NCBI GenBank assembly: GCA_043758125.1 | Contig: JAYVOC010000106.1 | Coordinates: 1 to 16,591 of the forward strand | Source of the DNA: JANXSD01 sp043758125 | GTDB taxonomy: Bacteria > Bacteroidota > Bacteroidia > AKYH767-A > OLB10 | Direction of reading: 5' to 3' | DNA length: 16,591 nt | Shown here: positions 1 through 7,515 of the stretch, in pieces | Layout: every line of letters begins with the position of its first letter | Numbering within the stretch: the stretch's first letter is position 1 | The notes under the pieces: model-generated | What the model was told of the DNA's origin: nothing | What the model saw: the letters and a program-made list of their open reading frames with translations, nothing else | Databases searched by the model: none | Program-made: the position numbers and the translations under genes

Positions 1-43
1 GTGAGCGAAATGAAATAATTCAATTATGTTGTAAAGCAATTTT

Positions 44-1414
44 CTAAATCAACTCTTTCACAACAACCATTGCTGAAGATTGTAATCCCGTAACTTCAAC
101 AGGCTTTCCTATTTCAATAAAACCTGACTCTGCCGTTGCAGATAAAATTCTTCCATTGATTTCAACTTTTCCTGAAGGGCGAAGTGTTGAGTGAGCAATA
201 CCTTTTTCTCCAATGATAATTGCATCTAAAGAGGTTACTTTAAATCCATGTGATGAGTTCATACTTTCATGCAACACCATCTTTTTAAATGCAGGACTAT
301 TTGAAAATACTTTACTAGAAAAAATAAATAAAGTCAATGCGCCAACCATCGATAAAAGAACAACAGCCAATGCACTAAACGTTTGTTGAACACTCACTCC
401 ACTAAAATCAAAACCACGATTATTAAGCATGCTTGTAGTTAATCCGAAGAGTAAGAGTAGTATCCCAGAAATGCCGACAATACCAAAGCCGGGTATGACA
501 AATATTTCAAGAATTATTAAAATTATTCCTGCAATGGAAATTAATACTTCCCAGTTTTCCGCTAATCCTTCGAGGTAAAGAGGCGCAAAATAAAGTAAGG
601 CTGCGGTAATAGATGCAAAAAGTGGAAATCCAATTCCTGGGTGTTGTAACTCGAAATACAAACCACCTAACATCACCAATATTAACACACCAGAAACAGC
701 AGGATTTATTAAGAAACCAATTAATTTATCTGTCCAACTAACTTCATATTCACTTATAGCATAGTTGGTAATTCCTTCTGCTGAAATCACTTCTTTTACC
801 GATTCTGCAACCCCATCACAATAGCCTTGTTTTTGCGCTTCTGCAGTTGTCATTGTTAATACTTTTCCCGAATCATTTACGCCTTCAATATATGTTCGAG
901 GATCAACCATCGCCTCGGCAATAATTGGATTTCTCCCTCTAGCTTGAGCGGTTGAACGCATCATACTTCGCATATATGATTGGTACTTATCAGGCATCGC
1001 CTCGGCTTTTTCATTAACAACAGTTGCTGCACCAATGCTTGCACCTTCACGCATATAAATTTTATTACATGCAATCGCAATCAATGCTCCAGCAGAAGCC
1101 GCATTATTATCTACGAAAACTGTTACAGGAATTTTGCTATTTAACATTTGTGTTCGAATACTATCAGCAGCATCAAGTAATCCGCCATACGTATTCATGT
1201 GAATCAAAATACGATCAGCCTTCTTGTTTTTTGCCTCAGCAAGTGCCTTAGTAACTTGTCGTGCGATGCCAGGATTGATCTCACTTTGTATGTTAATTTG
1301 ATAAATTCGAGTTGGAACTTTTGATAATGTATCAACTTGGGCACATACCAAAAGTGGACAAAGTACCGTTAACCAAAGGAATACAAATTTTAAACCTGTA
1401 AATATTCGAGTCAT
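44..1414 (-). CDS. nfeD: NfeD-family membrane-bound serine protease (ClpP class)
   Basis: A 456-residue long-form NfeD protein. Residues 1-25 form a signal peptide ending near VCA-Q. Residues 35-225 are a ClpP-like protease domain. The catalytic Ser is S108 in NAASAG, and the general-base Lys is most likely K143 in PDKYQSY; its distance to the following GRN motif matches the Ser-Lys dyad of the archaeal homologue PH1510. Residues 233-368 hold about five membrane segments, and residues 395-456 form the C-terminal NfeD OB-fold, probably cytoplasmic. Family members cleave hydrophobic C-termini of stomatin/slipin (FloA-type) partners and act in membrane-microdomain quality control. A slipin gene is usually the downstream partner; it would lie beyond the left edge, so its presence is inference. 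The gene is divergent from the LysM gene at 1496. Confidence 0.9.
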   Translation of the reverse strand: MTRIFTGLKFVFLWLTVLCPLLVCAQVDTLSKVPTRIYQINIQSEINPGIARQVTKALAEAKNKKADRILIHMNTYGGLLDAADSIRTQMLNSKIPVTVFVDNNAASAGALIAIACNKIYMREGASIGAATVVNEKAEAMPDKYQSYMRSMMRSTAQARGRNPIIAEAMVDPRTYIEGVNDSGKVLTMTTAEAQKQGYCDGVAESVKEVISAEGITNYAISEYEVSWTDKLIGFLINPAVSGVLILVMLGGLYFELQHPGIGFPLFASITAALLYFAPLYLEGLAENWEVLISIAGIILIILEIFVIPGFGIVGISGILLLLFGLTTSMLNNRGFDFSGVSVQQTFSALAVVLLSMVGALTLFIFSSKVFSNSPAFKKMVLHESMNSSHGFKVTSLDAIIIGEKGIAHSTLRPSGKVEINGRILSATAESGFIEIGKPVEVTGLQSSAMVVVKELI

Positions 1415-1478
1415 TTCGTGTTAATTAAAATGTTGATAATCATGACCAACAACCATAAAGGATTTATACGCCATGTGC

Positions 1479-1486
1479 TTACTTTG
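1479..1486 (+). promoter_or_regulatory. Possible -7 element (TTACTTTG) of the LysM gene
   Basis: This box has one mismatch to the Bacteroidota -7 consensus TAnnTTTG. It would start transcription only a few bases before the ATG at 1496, which favours that start over the open frame upstream. I see no TTG-type -33 box at the expected distance, so support is weak. Confidence 0.25.
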
Positions 1487-1495
1487 TGTAAAGAT

Positions 1496-2545
1496 ATGAA
1501 GAGCAATAACAAAGACAGTTTTTTTGGGATAATGATAATTTTATGGATGTTAATAGCATCTGTTCACGTTTCAAATGCTTATCCTCCTGATTCATTAAAG
1601 ACGAAATGGATTGACGGAAAGAAGTTTTTACTGCATAAAGTGGTAGCAAAAGACACATGGACAAGCGTAGCTAAAAAAAATAATATTAGCGTTGAAGATT
1701 TACAACATGCGAATCCAGGAGTTTCTATTTTAAAGATTGGACAAATTATTCAAGTGCCTGCATCTGGATCTTACTTTACGTCAGAAAAAACGAAAGCAAA
1801 AACTATTTCGAAGGAGAAAGTTGAAATAAAAGACAAAAAGCAAATTCCATCCTCATCAAGTGAGAAAATTTTGTATCATGTTGTAATAAAAGGTGAAACA
1901 CTTTATCGTATTTCGAAAGAAAATTTTATCACCATTGATGAGTTAAAGAAATTGAATAATCTTTCATCGAACAATGTTAGTCTTGGTCAGAAATTGATTG
2001 TTAGACGAACTAAAAATTTGGTAGAAGAAGTTCGTGAGCCTTTGCCAACATCAACACATGAAATAAAAGATACCTCATCAGAAAAAAAAGATGAAAATAA
2101 ATTCGAAACAAAAAAGGAAATAAAAGTCGTTGCTGCAGAAACAACCATGTCAGTAAAGCAAGAACCTATTAGAACTCTAAAAATTGATTCACCATCGGTA
2201 TATAGCACGCTTGGAAATACAAGTTCATCGGCATTAGAAAAAGATCCGAAAACGGGAATTACCACGGAAAAAATTTCACAAAGTGGACTTGCAACATGGA
2301 TTACTGATGGCGAATTAAATCAAAATAAATTTTATGCAATGCATCGTACAGCACCAGTTGGAACGATCATTAAAATCACCAATAAGATGAATAATAATTC
2401 TGTTTTTGTTAAAGTAGTTGGATTGTTACCTGACACTGGAGATAATGCAAATATCATCATTAAAATTACCCAAGCGGCTGCTCAACGAATTGGTGCTTTA
2501 GATCAACGTTTTCAAGCTGAGCTGAGTTACGGAATTACAAAATAA
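1496..2545 (+). CDS. Secreted LysM-repeat protein with degenerate RlpA-like C-terminal domain
   Basis: A secreted, probably periplasmic peptidoglycan-associated protein. The reading frame is open from a GTG at 1418, but I chose the ATG at 1496. From there the N-terminus is a clean signal peptide (MKSNNKDSFFG, a hydrophobic run, then VSNA), and a near-consensus -7 box (TTACTTTG, 1479-1486) lies just upstream. Numbering from 1496, LysM domain 1 spans about residues 43-90 (ends GQIIQVPA) and LysM domain 2 about 126-171 (YHVVIKGETLYRIS ... GQKLIVRR). A charged, low-complexity Lys/Glu/Ser linker covers about 172-260. The C-terminal ~85 residues match the RlpA-type double-psi beta-barrel (SGLATW, HRTAPVGTIIKITN, then AAAQRIGALD). 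The catalytic family's NDRGP loop reads VGLLPD here, so lytic transglycosylase activity is doubtful. Role inferred: a cell-wall binding or scaffold protein. Confidence 0.85.
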   Translation: MKSNNKDSFFGIMIILWMLIASVHVSNAYPPDSLKTKWIDGKKFLLHKVVAKDTWTSVAKKNNISVEDLQHANPGVSILKIGQIIQVPASGSYFTSEKTKAKTISKEKVEIKDKKQIPSSSSEKILYHVVIKGETLYRISKENFITIDELKKLNNLSSNNVSLGQKLIVRRTKNLVEEVREPLPTSTHEIKDTSSEKKDENKFETKKEIKVVAAETTMSVKQEPIRTLKIDSPSVYSTLGNTSSSALEKDPKTGITTEKISQSGLATWITDGELNQNKFYAMHRTAPVGTIIKITNKMNNNSVFVKVVGLLPDTGDNANIIIKITQAAAQRIGALDQRFQAELSYGITK

Positions 2546-2593
2546 ATTATAGATAAAAAGGTAGAAGTGAAAATTTCAATTTGAAAAACTATC

Positions 2594-2615
2594 ATCTTCT
2601 CCCTTTAAAGAAGAT
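2594..2615. terminator. Small hairpin between convergent genes
   Basis: A perfect 7-bp inverted repeat, ATCTTCT (2594-2600) and AGAAGAT (2609-2615), surrounds an 8-base loop. It lies about 50 bases past the LysM stop and about 80 bases past the proline dehydrogenase stop, in the 152-base convergent gap. It has no T-tract and is AT-rich, so it is at best a weak terminator for either strand. Confidence 0.3.
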
Positions 2616-2677
2616 TGAAAATGTAAATCACAATTAAAAATACAATTAAAAAAGTAAACCCAATTTTACATTTTCAA
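2615..2677. terminator. 13-bp inverted repeat in convergent gap, possible bidirectional terminator
   Basis: TTGAAAATGTAAA (2615-2627) and TTTACATTTTCAA (2665-2677) are perfect reverse complements, separated by a 37-base A-rich spacer. The spacer itself contains an 11-base direct repeat, ACAATTAAAAA, at 2630 and 2642. The element sits between the 3' ends of the LysM gene and the proline dehydrogenase gene, where a shared transcript end would be expected. The long loop makes it an unusual intrinsic terminator; RNA 3'-end protection is an alternative. Confidence 0.35.
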
Positions 2678-2697
2678 ATTTTCAAATCAGCTAACCA

Positions 2698-3879
2698 TCA
2701 AATCGATTTTCTTCTCTTTTTCTCTGCAACTAAAAGTGATAATTCTCTTCCCATTTGTCCAGAGATGGAAGTGTTTTCTTGCGCTCGTCGATTTAGATAT
2801 GGAAGCACAGCAGCAATTGGTCCGTAAGGAAGGTATTTTGCAACTCTATACCCCGATTTTGCAAGATTAAAACTGATGTGATCACTCATTCCTAGCAGTT
2901 GTGAAAAATAAATCCGCTCATCATTCATTGCAATACCTTTTTCTTCCATCATCTGTGTTAATAACAAACTGCTTGCTTCATTATGTGTACCAGCACAAAT
3001 TGCCATTCGGTCGATATGTTCAATACAAAACTTTAATGCTTCGTTGTAATCACGATCACTAGCATTTTTATCATTTTGTATCGGTGAAGGATATCTTTTT
3101 ACTTTAGCACGTTCACGTTCTTTCTCCATATAAGCTCCACGAACTAATTTAATTCCCAGATAAAAATTATCATTCATCGCTATATCAAACGACTGCTTTA
3201 AAAATGCTAAGCGATCATGACGATAAAACTGAATGGTATTATAAATAAAAACTTTTTCTTTGTTATAACGATGCATCATCAACATCGCTAAATCATCAAT
3301 TGCTTTTTGAATCCAGGATTCTTCTGCATCAATAAAAACTTTCACTTTCAAATTAAATGCAAGTGCACAAATTTTATTTACACGATCTTCCACACGTTGA
3401 AATTCTATTTGCTCTTCCGGAGTTAAAGTAACATTCGAACTATATTTTTCTAATAAAGCAAATCGTGCTAAGCCAGTAATTTTAAAAACAGAGAATGGAA
3501 TATTTGAATCTCCTTTTGCTCGTTCAATGGTAGCTACTATTTCATTACAGGAATGATCAAATTCTTTTTCTTCTTCCTTTCCTTCAACAGAATAATCTAA
3601 AATACTTCCAACGCCATACTTGCCAAGTTTTTCAATTGTTTTACTACAATCTTGAATGTCTTCTCCACCACAAAATTGTTGGAATATTGTTGATCGTATT
3701 AAACTTTTAACAGGCAAATGATATTGAAGTGCGAGTTCTGCTAATTTACCACCATATTTTACTAAGGTTGGAATTCCAATCGCTTTAAATAATAAATAGG
3801 CTTGATTTATTTCTGCATCACTTTTTGAAGCAAATGCATTTTCTAAATTATCGAAGTTTACTTTAGGATCAGAATTCAT
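2698..3879 (-). CDS. Proline dehydrogenase, monofunctional
   Basis: An FAD enzyme that oxidises L-proline to pyrroline-5-carboxylate, the first step of proline catabolism, normally passing electrons to the quinone pool. At 393 residues it covers only the PRODH TIM barrel. The PutA-type P5C dehydrogenase domain is absent, so that step must be encoded elsewhere. Visible motifs, numbered from the ATG at 3879: IKLVRGAY (243-250), AGTHNE (296-301), FSQLLGMSDH (325-334), and the signature YLPYGP...YLNRRAQEN (349-369), whose paired arginines bind the proline carboxylate. The frame is open to an ATG at 3915, but that would place a good -7 box (3887-3894) inside the gene, and homologues begin close to MNSDPKVNFDN. 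The N-terminus (NLENAFASKSDAE) is typical of the Bacteroidota form. The gene is divergent from the aromatic operon. Confidence 0.92.
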   Translation of the reverse strand: MNSDPKVNFDNLENAFASKSDAEINQAYLLFKAIGIPTLVKYGGKLAELALQYHLPVKSLIRSTIFQQFCGGEDIQDCSKTIEKLGKYGVGSILDYSVEGKEEEKEFDHSCNEIVATIERAKGDSNIPFSVFKITGLARFALLEKYSSNVTLTPEEQIEFQRVEDRVNKICALAFNLKVKVFIDAEESWIQKAIDDLAMLMMHRYNKEKVFIYNTIQFYRHDRLAFLKQSFDIAMNDNFYLGIKLVRGAYMEKERERAKVKRYPSPIQNDKNASDRDYNEALKFCIEHIDRMAICAGTHNEASSLLLTQMMEEKGIAMNDERIYFSQLLGMSDHISFNLAKSGYRVAKYLPYGPIAAVLPYLNRRAQENTSISGQMGRELSLLVAEKKRRKSI

Positions 3880-3886
3880 TGGTGCC

Positions 3887-3894
3887 CAAATATA
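3887..3894 (-). promoter_or_regulatory. Probable -7 element of the proline dehydrogenase gene
   Basis: On the minus strand this reads TATATTTG, a full match to TAnnTTTG. It ends 7 bases before the ATG at 3879, so a start point about seven bases downstream would give an almost leaderless mRNA. I see no TTG -33 box 17-23 bases upstream, so the call rests on the -7 match and its position. Confidence 0.4.
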
Positions 3895-3978
3895 GCAATA
3901 ACGATTTATTTTCATGCCTTTGTAAGATGAACAATTGAGATCTCTAGGCAGTAATTTTTTTAAATGAGAATTCGATTT

Positions 3979-4017
3979 AGCGCTATTAATTTTACCAATC
4001 AGTTATTAATTAACGCT
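3979..4017. repeat. Imperfect inverted repeat in the proline dehydrogenase/aromatic operon divergent region
   Basis: AGCGCTATTAAT (3979-3990) and ATTAATTAACGCT (4005-4017) are reverse complements apart from one inserted base and one mismatch, with a 14-base spacer. The left arm includes the perfect palindrome TAGCGCTA (3978-3985) and the right arm TTAATTAA (4006-4013). Another palindrome, GAGATCTC, lies at 3937-3944. The repeat is centred about 60 bases upstream of the aromatic operon's -7 box and over 100 bases upstream of the proline dehydrogenase start. It could be an operator for a dimeric regulator, but AT-rich DNA produces such repeats by chance. Confidence 0.3.
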
Positions 4018-4039
4018 TAAAATCTATGAACTTTCTAAC

Positions 4040-4069
4040 TTTAAAATTGTTCTACATTGTTTACATTTG
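4040..4069 (+). promoter_or_regulatory. Probable promoter of the aromatic (DAHP synthase-aroB-aroA) operon
   Basis: TACATTTG (4062-4069) fits the Bacteroidota -7 consensus TAnnTTTG. TTTA (4040-4043), 18 bases upstream, resembles the TTTG -33 box. Transcription would begin near 4076, giving a leader of only a few bases before the ATG codons at 4078 and 4084. It excludes the TTG at 4057 as a start, because that codon would lie inside the promoter. Confidence 0.5.
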
Positions 4070-4083
4070 TATACACAATGATA

Positions 4084-5199
4084 ATGGGAATTAAACCGCT
4101 TACCCAATGGGGTTTTGGATGGTCTGGCAGGCCGATAGTATTCGCTGGACCTTGTAGTGCTGAAACTCCAGAACAAGTTTTAGAGACTGCTCAAAAGCTT
4201 AAAAATATTGGAGTCCACGCCATTAGAGCCGGCATTTGGAAACCTCGAACGCGCCCTGGATCTTTTCAAGGGATGGGTGACGAAGCGTTGAAATGGGTTG
4301 TGGATGCAGGGGAAGAAGTTGGATTGCCCGTAATGGTGGAAGTCGCAAATCCTCGACATATCGATATTGCGGTAAAAGCAGGAGTGAATATGCTTTGGCT
4401 TGGTGCGAGAACTACTGTAAATCCATTTTTGGTTCAAGAACTTGCAGATGCTTTAGTGGGAATTGATGTTCCCATTCTTGTAAAAAATCCTGTAAACCCA
4501 GATCTCGAATTATGGCAGGGTGCAATTGAGCGAATTTTGAAGTCAGGAAATAATCGAGTTGCTGCTATTCATCGAGGTTTTTCAAGTTATGAAAATAGTA
4601 CCTATCGCAATAAACCGAATTGGGAAATTCCAATCGAATTACGACGTCGTATGCCGGAGTTACCAATGCTTTGTGATCCTAGCCATATTTGCGGAAATAC
4701 TTTTATGTTAGCATACGTTTCTCAGTTTGCTTTAGATCTTCAGTACGAAGGCTTGATGATTGAATCACATCGCCATCCTAAAAATGCATTGAGTGATGCT
4801 GCACAACAATTAACTCCTGAAGCATTATCGGACTTGTTGAAATCGTTAATCGTAAGAAAACCTACTTGTGATAATATTTTCGAATTAAGTAGACTCGAAG
4901 ATCTACGTGATCAAATTGATGAAGTAGATAATGATATCGTAAATCTAATGGCAAGTCGGATGGAAATTGCTCGTAAGATTGGAAATTATAAATATAAAAA
5001 TGAAGTTACGATTCTTCAACCTGAACGTTGGGAAGAAATAATTAAGAGTCGTACTCAACTTGGAATCAGTAAGGAACTAACACAAGATTTTATTTTGAAA
5101 TTGTATTCGATCATTCACGAAGAATCAATTTTTCAGCAAACGCAACAGATGAATAAGATTAGCAAATCAGAGGAGCATAAGATGAATGAATCGGAATAA
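4084..5199 (+). CDS. Bifunctional DAHP synthase / chorismate mutase
   Basis: The first enzyme of aromatic biosynthesis fused to the one that draws chorismate toward Phe and Tyr. About residues 10-260 form a type I-beta (KDO8P-synthase-like) DAHP synthase, which condenses phosphoenolpyruvate with erythrose-4-phosphate. Visible motifs: AGPCSAE (the Cys is a metal ligand), AGIWKPRTRPGSFQG, WLGARTT, LVKNPVN, HRGF, CDPSH and IESHRHP. About residues 265-355 form an AroQ-type helical chorismate mutase (LRDQIDEVDNDIVNLMASR, then KYKN and QPERWEEI). In Porphyromonas gingivalis the same domain order is reported to be inhibited by prephenate, so similar feedback is likely here. I chose the ATG at 4084 (MGIKPLTQWG, as in homologues); 4078 is also possible, 4057 is not. 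The gene is first in the operon, 2 bases before aroB. Confidence 0.93.
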   Translation: MGIKPLTQWGFGWSGRPIVFAGPCSAETPEQVLETAQKLKNIGVHAIRAGIWKPRTRPGSFQGMGDEALKWVVDAGEEVGLPVMVEVANPRHIDIAVKAGVNMLWLGARTTVNPFLVQELADALVGIDVPILVKNPVNPDLELWQGAIERILKSGNNRVAAIHRGFSSYENSTYRNKPNWEIPIELRRRMPELPMLCDPSHICGNTFMLAYVSQFALDLQYEGLMIESHRHPKNALSDAAQQLTPEALSDLLKSLIVRKPTCDNIFELSRLEDLRDQIDEVDNDIVNLMASRMEIARKIGNYKYKNEVTILQPERWEEIIKSRTQLGISKELTQDFILKLYSIIHEESIFQQTQQMNKISKSEEHKMNESE

Positions 5200-5201
5200 T
5201 A

Positions 5202-6272
5202 ATGAGTAGCAATAAACTTAAAGAGTCAAAGATTTTAATTGAGAATAATAGCTTTGATTCTTTATCGAATTTTCTTGTTGCTGAGTATAAATCAAGTAAT
5301 ATTTTTGTTTTAACGGATGAGAATACTAGTAAATATTGTTTGCCAATTCTTGCAAAGGTGTTACTTAATCAGCTAGGATTTGAACTAATTGAAATCGATA
5401 GTGGAGAGCAAAATAAAACTATAGAATCTTGTATATCTATTTGGAATCAACTTTCAAAAGCTGGTGCAGATAAAAATAGTTTGTTGATTAATTTAGGAGG
5501 CGGTGTTGTTACTGACATTGGCGGATTTATAGCATCAACATATTTACGTGGAATTGATTTTATAAATATTCCAACTTCTTTAATGGGCATGGTAGATGCG
5601 GCAATAGGAGGGAAGAACGGTGTTGATTTGAATTCAATTAAAAACCAAATCGGCACAATCAATTTCCCTGAAATGATTTTTATTTATCCTTTATTTTTGA
5701 ATACTTTGAATGATCGTCACTTTAAAAATGGATTGGCAGAAATCATTAAACATGGTTTGATTGCTGATAAAAAATTATGGTTGAATGTATCTTCTATGGA
5801 AATAAATCGTGATGTTGTCGACGTAGTTTTAGCTAATGCAATTGAAGTGAAAAACAATATTGTGAAAGAGGATCCTTATGAAAAAGGAAGGCGTAAAATA
5901 TTAAACTTCGGACATTCTCTCGGCCATGCGTTGGAAAGCTGCTATCTTAATACTGATGATGAAATTTTACATGGAGAAGCAGTCGCAGCTGGTATGATTA
6001 TGGAAACATGGTTATCAGAAATGCAAAATGGCTTATCGAAAGAAGATACAGGTAAAATAACAAATAAATTATTTTCACTTTTTGGTAAACAGGATTTTGA
6101 AAAATTAAATTTTATTGATATTCTGAAATATCTTCGGCATGATAAAAAGAATCATGGCAATCAAATAATATTTTCTTTGTTAAAATCTATTGGTAATTGC
6201 TCATGGGATATTCCGGTTTCACTTTCAGATATAGAAGTAGTTTTCAATCGCTATAAATCGTTTTCAATTTAG
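5202..6272 (+). CDS. aroB: 3-Dehydroquinate synthase
   Basis: Converts DAHP to 3-dehydroquinate, the second shikimate-pathway step, using NAD+ and a divalent metal in the cytoplasm. At 356 residues it is normal length. The NAD-binding segment is INLGGGVVTDIGGF (96-109). The substrate loop follows as NIPTSLMGMVDAAIGGKNGVD. Expected metal ligands are present: E180 in GLAEIIKHG, H238 in FGHSLGHA, and H258 in LHGEAVAAGM; the second His of the FGHSLGHA motif is the catalytic His. The start is only 2 bases after the upstream stop, so the gene is clearly cotranscribed with the DAHP synthase gene. No anomalies seen. Confidence 0.95.
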   Translation: MSSNKLKESKILIENNSFDSLSNFLVAEYKSSNIFVLTDENTSKYCLPILAKVLLNQLGFELIEIDSGEQNKTIESCISIWNQLSKAGADKNSLLINLGGGVVTDIGGFIASTYLRGIDFINIPTSLMGMVDAAIGGKNGVDLNSIKNQIGTINFPEMIFIYPLFLNTLNDRHFKNGLAEIIKHGLIADKKLWLNVSSMEINRDVVDVVLANAIEVKNNIVKEDPYEKGRRKILNFGHSLGHALESCYLNTDDEILHGEAVAAGMIMETWLSEMQNGLSKEDTGKITNKLFSLFGKQDFEKLNFIDILKYLRHDKKNHGNQIIFSLLKSIGNCSWDIPVSLSDIEVVFNRYKSFSI

Positions 6273-6276
6273 TGAT

Positions 6277-7512
6277 ATGTTGGTTACTGTCACTCCTCCA
6301 ATCAATAGTCTTGATACAGAGATTCAAATTCCAGGGTCTAAAAGTATAAGTAATCGTTTATTGATTATTCGCGCATTCTGTGAGGAAAAATTCGAGATAG
6401 AGAATCTGTCAACGTCAGATGATACAAGAATTTTAAATGAACTTATAAATTCTGACTCTAAAAATCAGAATACAGGAGCTGGAGGTACGACATTCCGATT
6501 TCTGTTAGCATTGCGTGCATTGCAAGGAAAAGAAATTACATTGTCAGGTTCAAAAGAATTCAACACAAGACCCATTTCACCATTAGTAAATGCATTAAGA
6601 GAACTCGGCGCATCAATTACTTATTTAGAGAAAGATGGATTTGCTCCTGTTAAAGTAAATGCATCAAAAATGAACGGTGCTAAAATCTTAATTGATGCAA
6701 ATGTTTCTAGTCAGTTTATTAGTGCACTTATGATGATCTCTCCATATTTAGATGGTGGACTTGAAATATTCTTAACGGGAAATCCTGTTTCTGTTTCTTA
6801 TATTTTTATGACTGCATCATTAATGAAGGAATTTTCTGTTGATGTACAATTAGAAAATAATTCGATTCAAATCAAACAAGGAAATTATTTAGCAAGAAAG
6901 TATTCGTGCACTCCTGATTGGACTTCTGCTTCCTATTGGTATGGATTAATTTCCTGTACTAATGAAAGTAAAATTAAATTACTAAATCTTTCAACTGATA
7001 AATTTCAAGGTGATTCAATCCTTGAAGTGTGGATGCAACAATTCTCTGTTCACTCACATCACGTAAATAGTGATATCGTAATTTCAAATAATAATACTAT
7101 AGCTATTCCTCCAAATGAAATAGATTTTACCAATAACCCTGATCTTTCTTTAGCTTTAGCTGTTGTTGCAGCGGTAAAGGGTATTTCAATTTATTTCACT
7201 GGTCTTTCTACTTTAAAAATTAAAGAAACGGATCGTCTTTTTGCCCTTAAAATTGAATTGGAAAAAACAGGCGTTCATGTTTTGATAGATGATAATTCAT
7301 TACGATTGTCGGGTAAAGCGGATGCAATAAAAATTGAGAAATCGACATTTAATACTTATGAAGATCATCGAATGGCAATGGCATTGAGTATTCTAGTCAC
7401 AGCAAATGCTAAAGTGAAAATTGCAAACCCGAATGTTGTTAGTAAATCTTATCCAAATTATTTTGAGCAATTAAAAAATATCGGTTTCGGCATTTCTTAC
7501 GAAGGAAGTTGA
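6277..7512 (+). CDS. aroA: 3-Phosphoshikimate 1-carboxyvinyltransferase (EPSP synthase)
   Basis: Transfers the enolpyruvyl group of PEP to shikimate-3-phosphate, the sixth shikimate-pathway step. At 411 residues it is slightly shorter than the E. coli enzyme (427). Visible motifs: PGSKSISNR (19-27, including the substrate-binding Lys and Arg), GAGGTTFRF (67-75, the PEP loop), TRPISPLVNALRELGA, SSQFISALM (144-152), PDWTSASYWY, NNPDLSLALAV with the active-site Asp near D289, IKETDRL (315-321, catalytic Lys/Glu), and EDHRMAMAL. The PEP loop reads GAGGTT where many bacteria have GNAGTA, an ordinary variant in this phylum; I draw no inference about glyphosate tolerance. It starts 4 bases after aroB and ends the operon. 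Its stop is only 3 bases from the convergent flavoprotein stop. Confidence 0.94.
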   Translation: MLVTVTPPINSLDTEIQIPGSKSISNRLLIIRAFCEEKFEIENLSTSDDTRILNELINSDSKNQNTGAGGTTFRFLLALRALQGKEITLSGSKEFNTRPISPLVNALRELGASITYLEKDGFAPVKVNASKMNGAKILIDANVSSQFISALMMISPYLDGGLEIFLTGNPVSVSYIFMTASLMKEFSVDVQLENNSIQIKQGNYLARKYSCTPDWTSASYWYGLISCTNESKIKLLNLSTDKFQGDSILEVWMQQFSVHSHHVNSDIVISNNNTIAIPPNEIDFTNNPDLSLALAVVAAVKGISIYFTGLSTLKIKETDRLFALKIELEKTGVHVLIDDNSLRLSGKADAIKIEKSTFNTYEDHRMAMALSILVTANAKVKIANPNVVSKSYPNYFEQLKNIGFGISYEGS

Positions 7513-7515
7513 ATT

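Noticed and set aside
1..43. Possible start of a slipin gene downstream of nfeD
   Set aside because: The 43 bases contain no convincing minus-strand start codon, so nothing can be called even though a slipin partner is expected by family.
1418..1495. N-terminal extension of the LysM protein from a GTG at 1418
   Set aside because: It would put a second hydrophobic stretch before a clean signal peptide that starts at the ATG at 1496, and it begins 4 bases from the divergent nfeD start.
1987..2265. 92-codon open frame antisense to the LysM gene linker
   Set aside because: The low-complexity Lys/Glu/Ser linker gives a Phe/Ser-rich antisense frame with no family resemblance.
2630..2652. Two copies of ACAATTAAAAA as a CRISPR or tandem-repeat seed
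   Set aside because: Only two short copies of A-rich sequence, with no spacer regularity and no cas genes.
3880..3915. Longer proline dehydrogenase start at 3915
   Set aside because: The extra residues (MKINRYCYIWAP) do not resemble the family N-terminus and they overlap a full -7 box match.
4057..4083. TTG start for the DAHP synthase at 4057
   Set aside because: The codon lies across the start of the TACATTTG -7 element, and homologues begin near MGIKPL.
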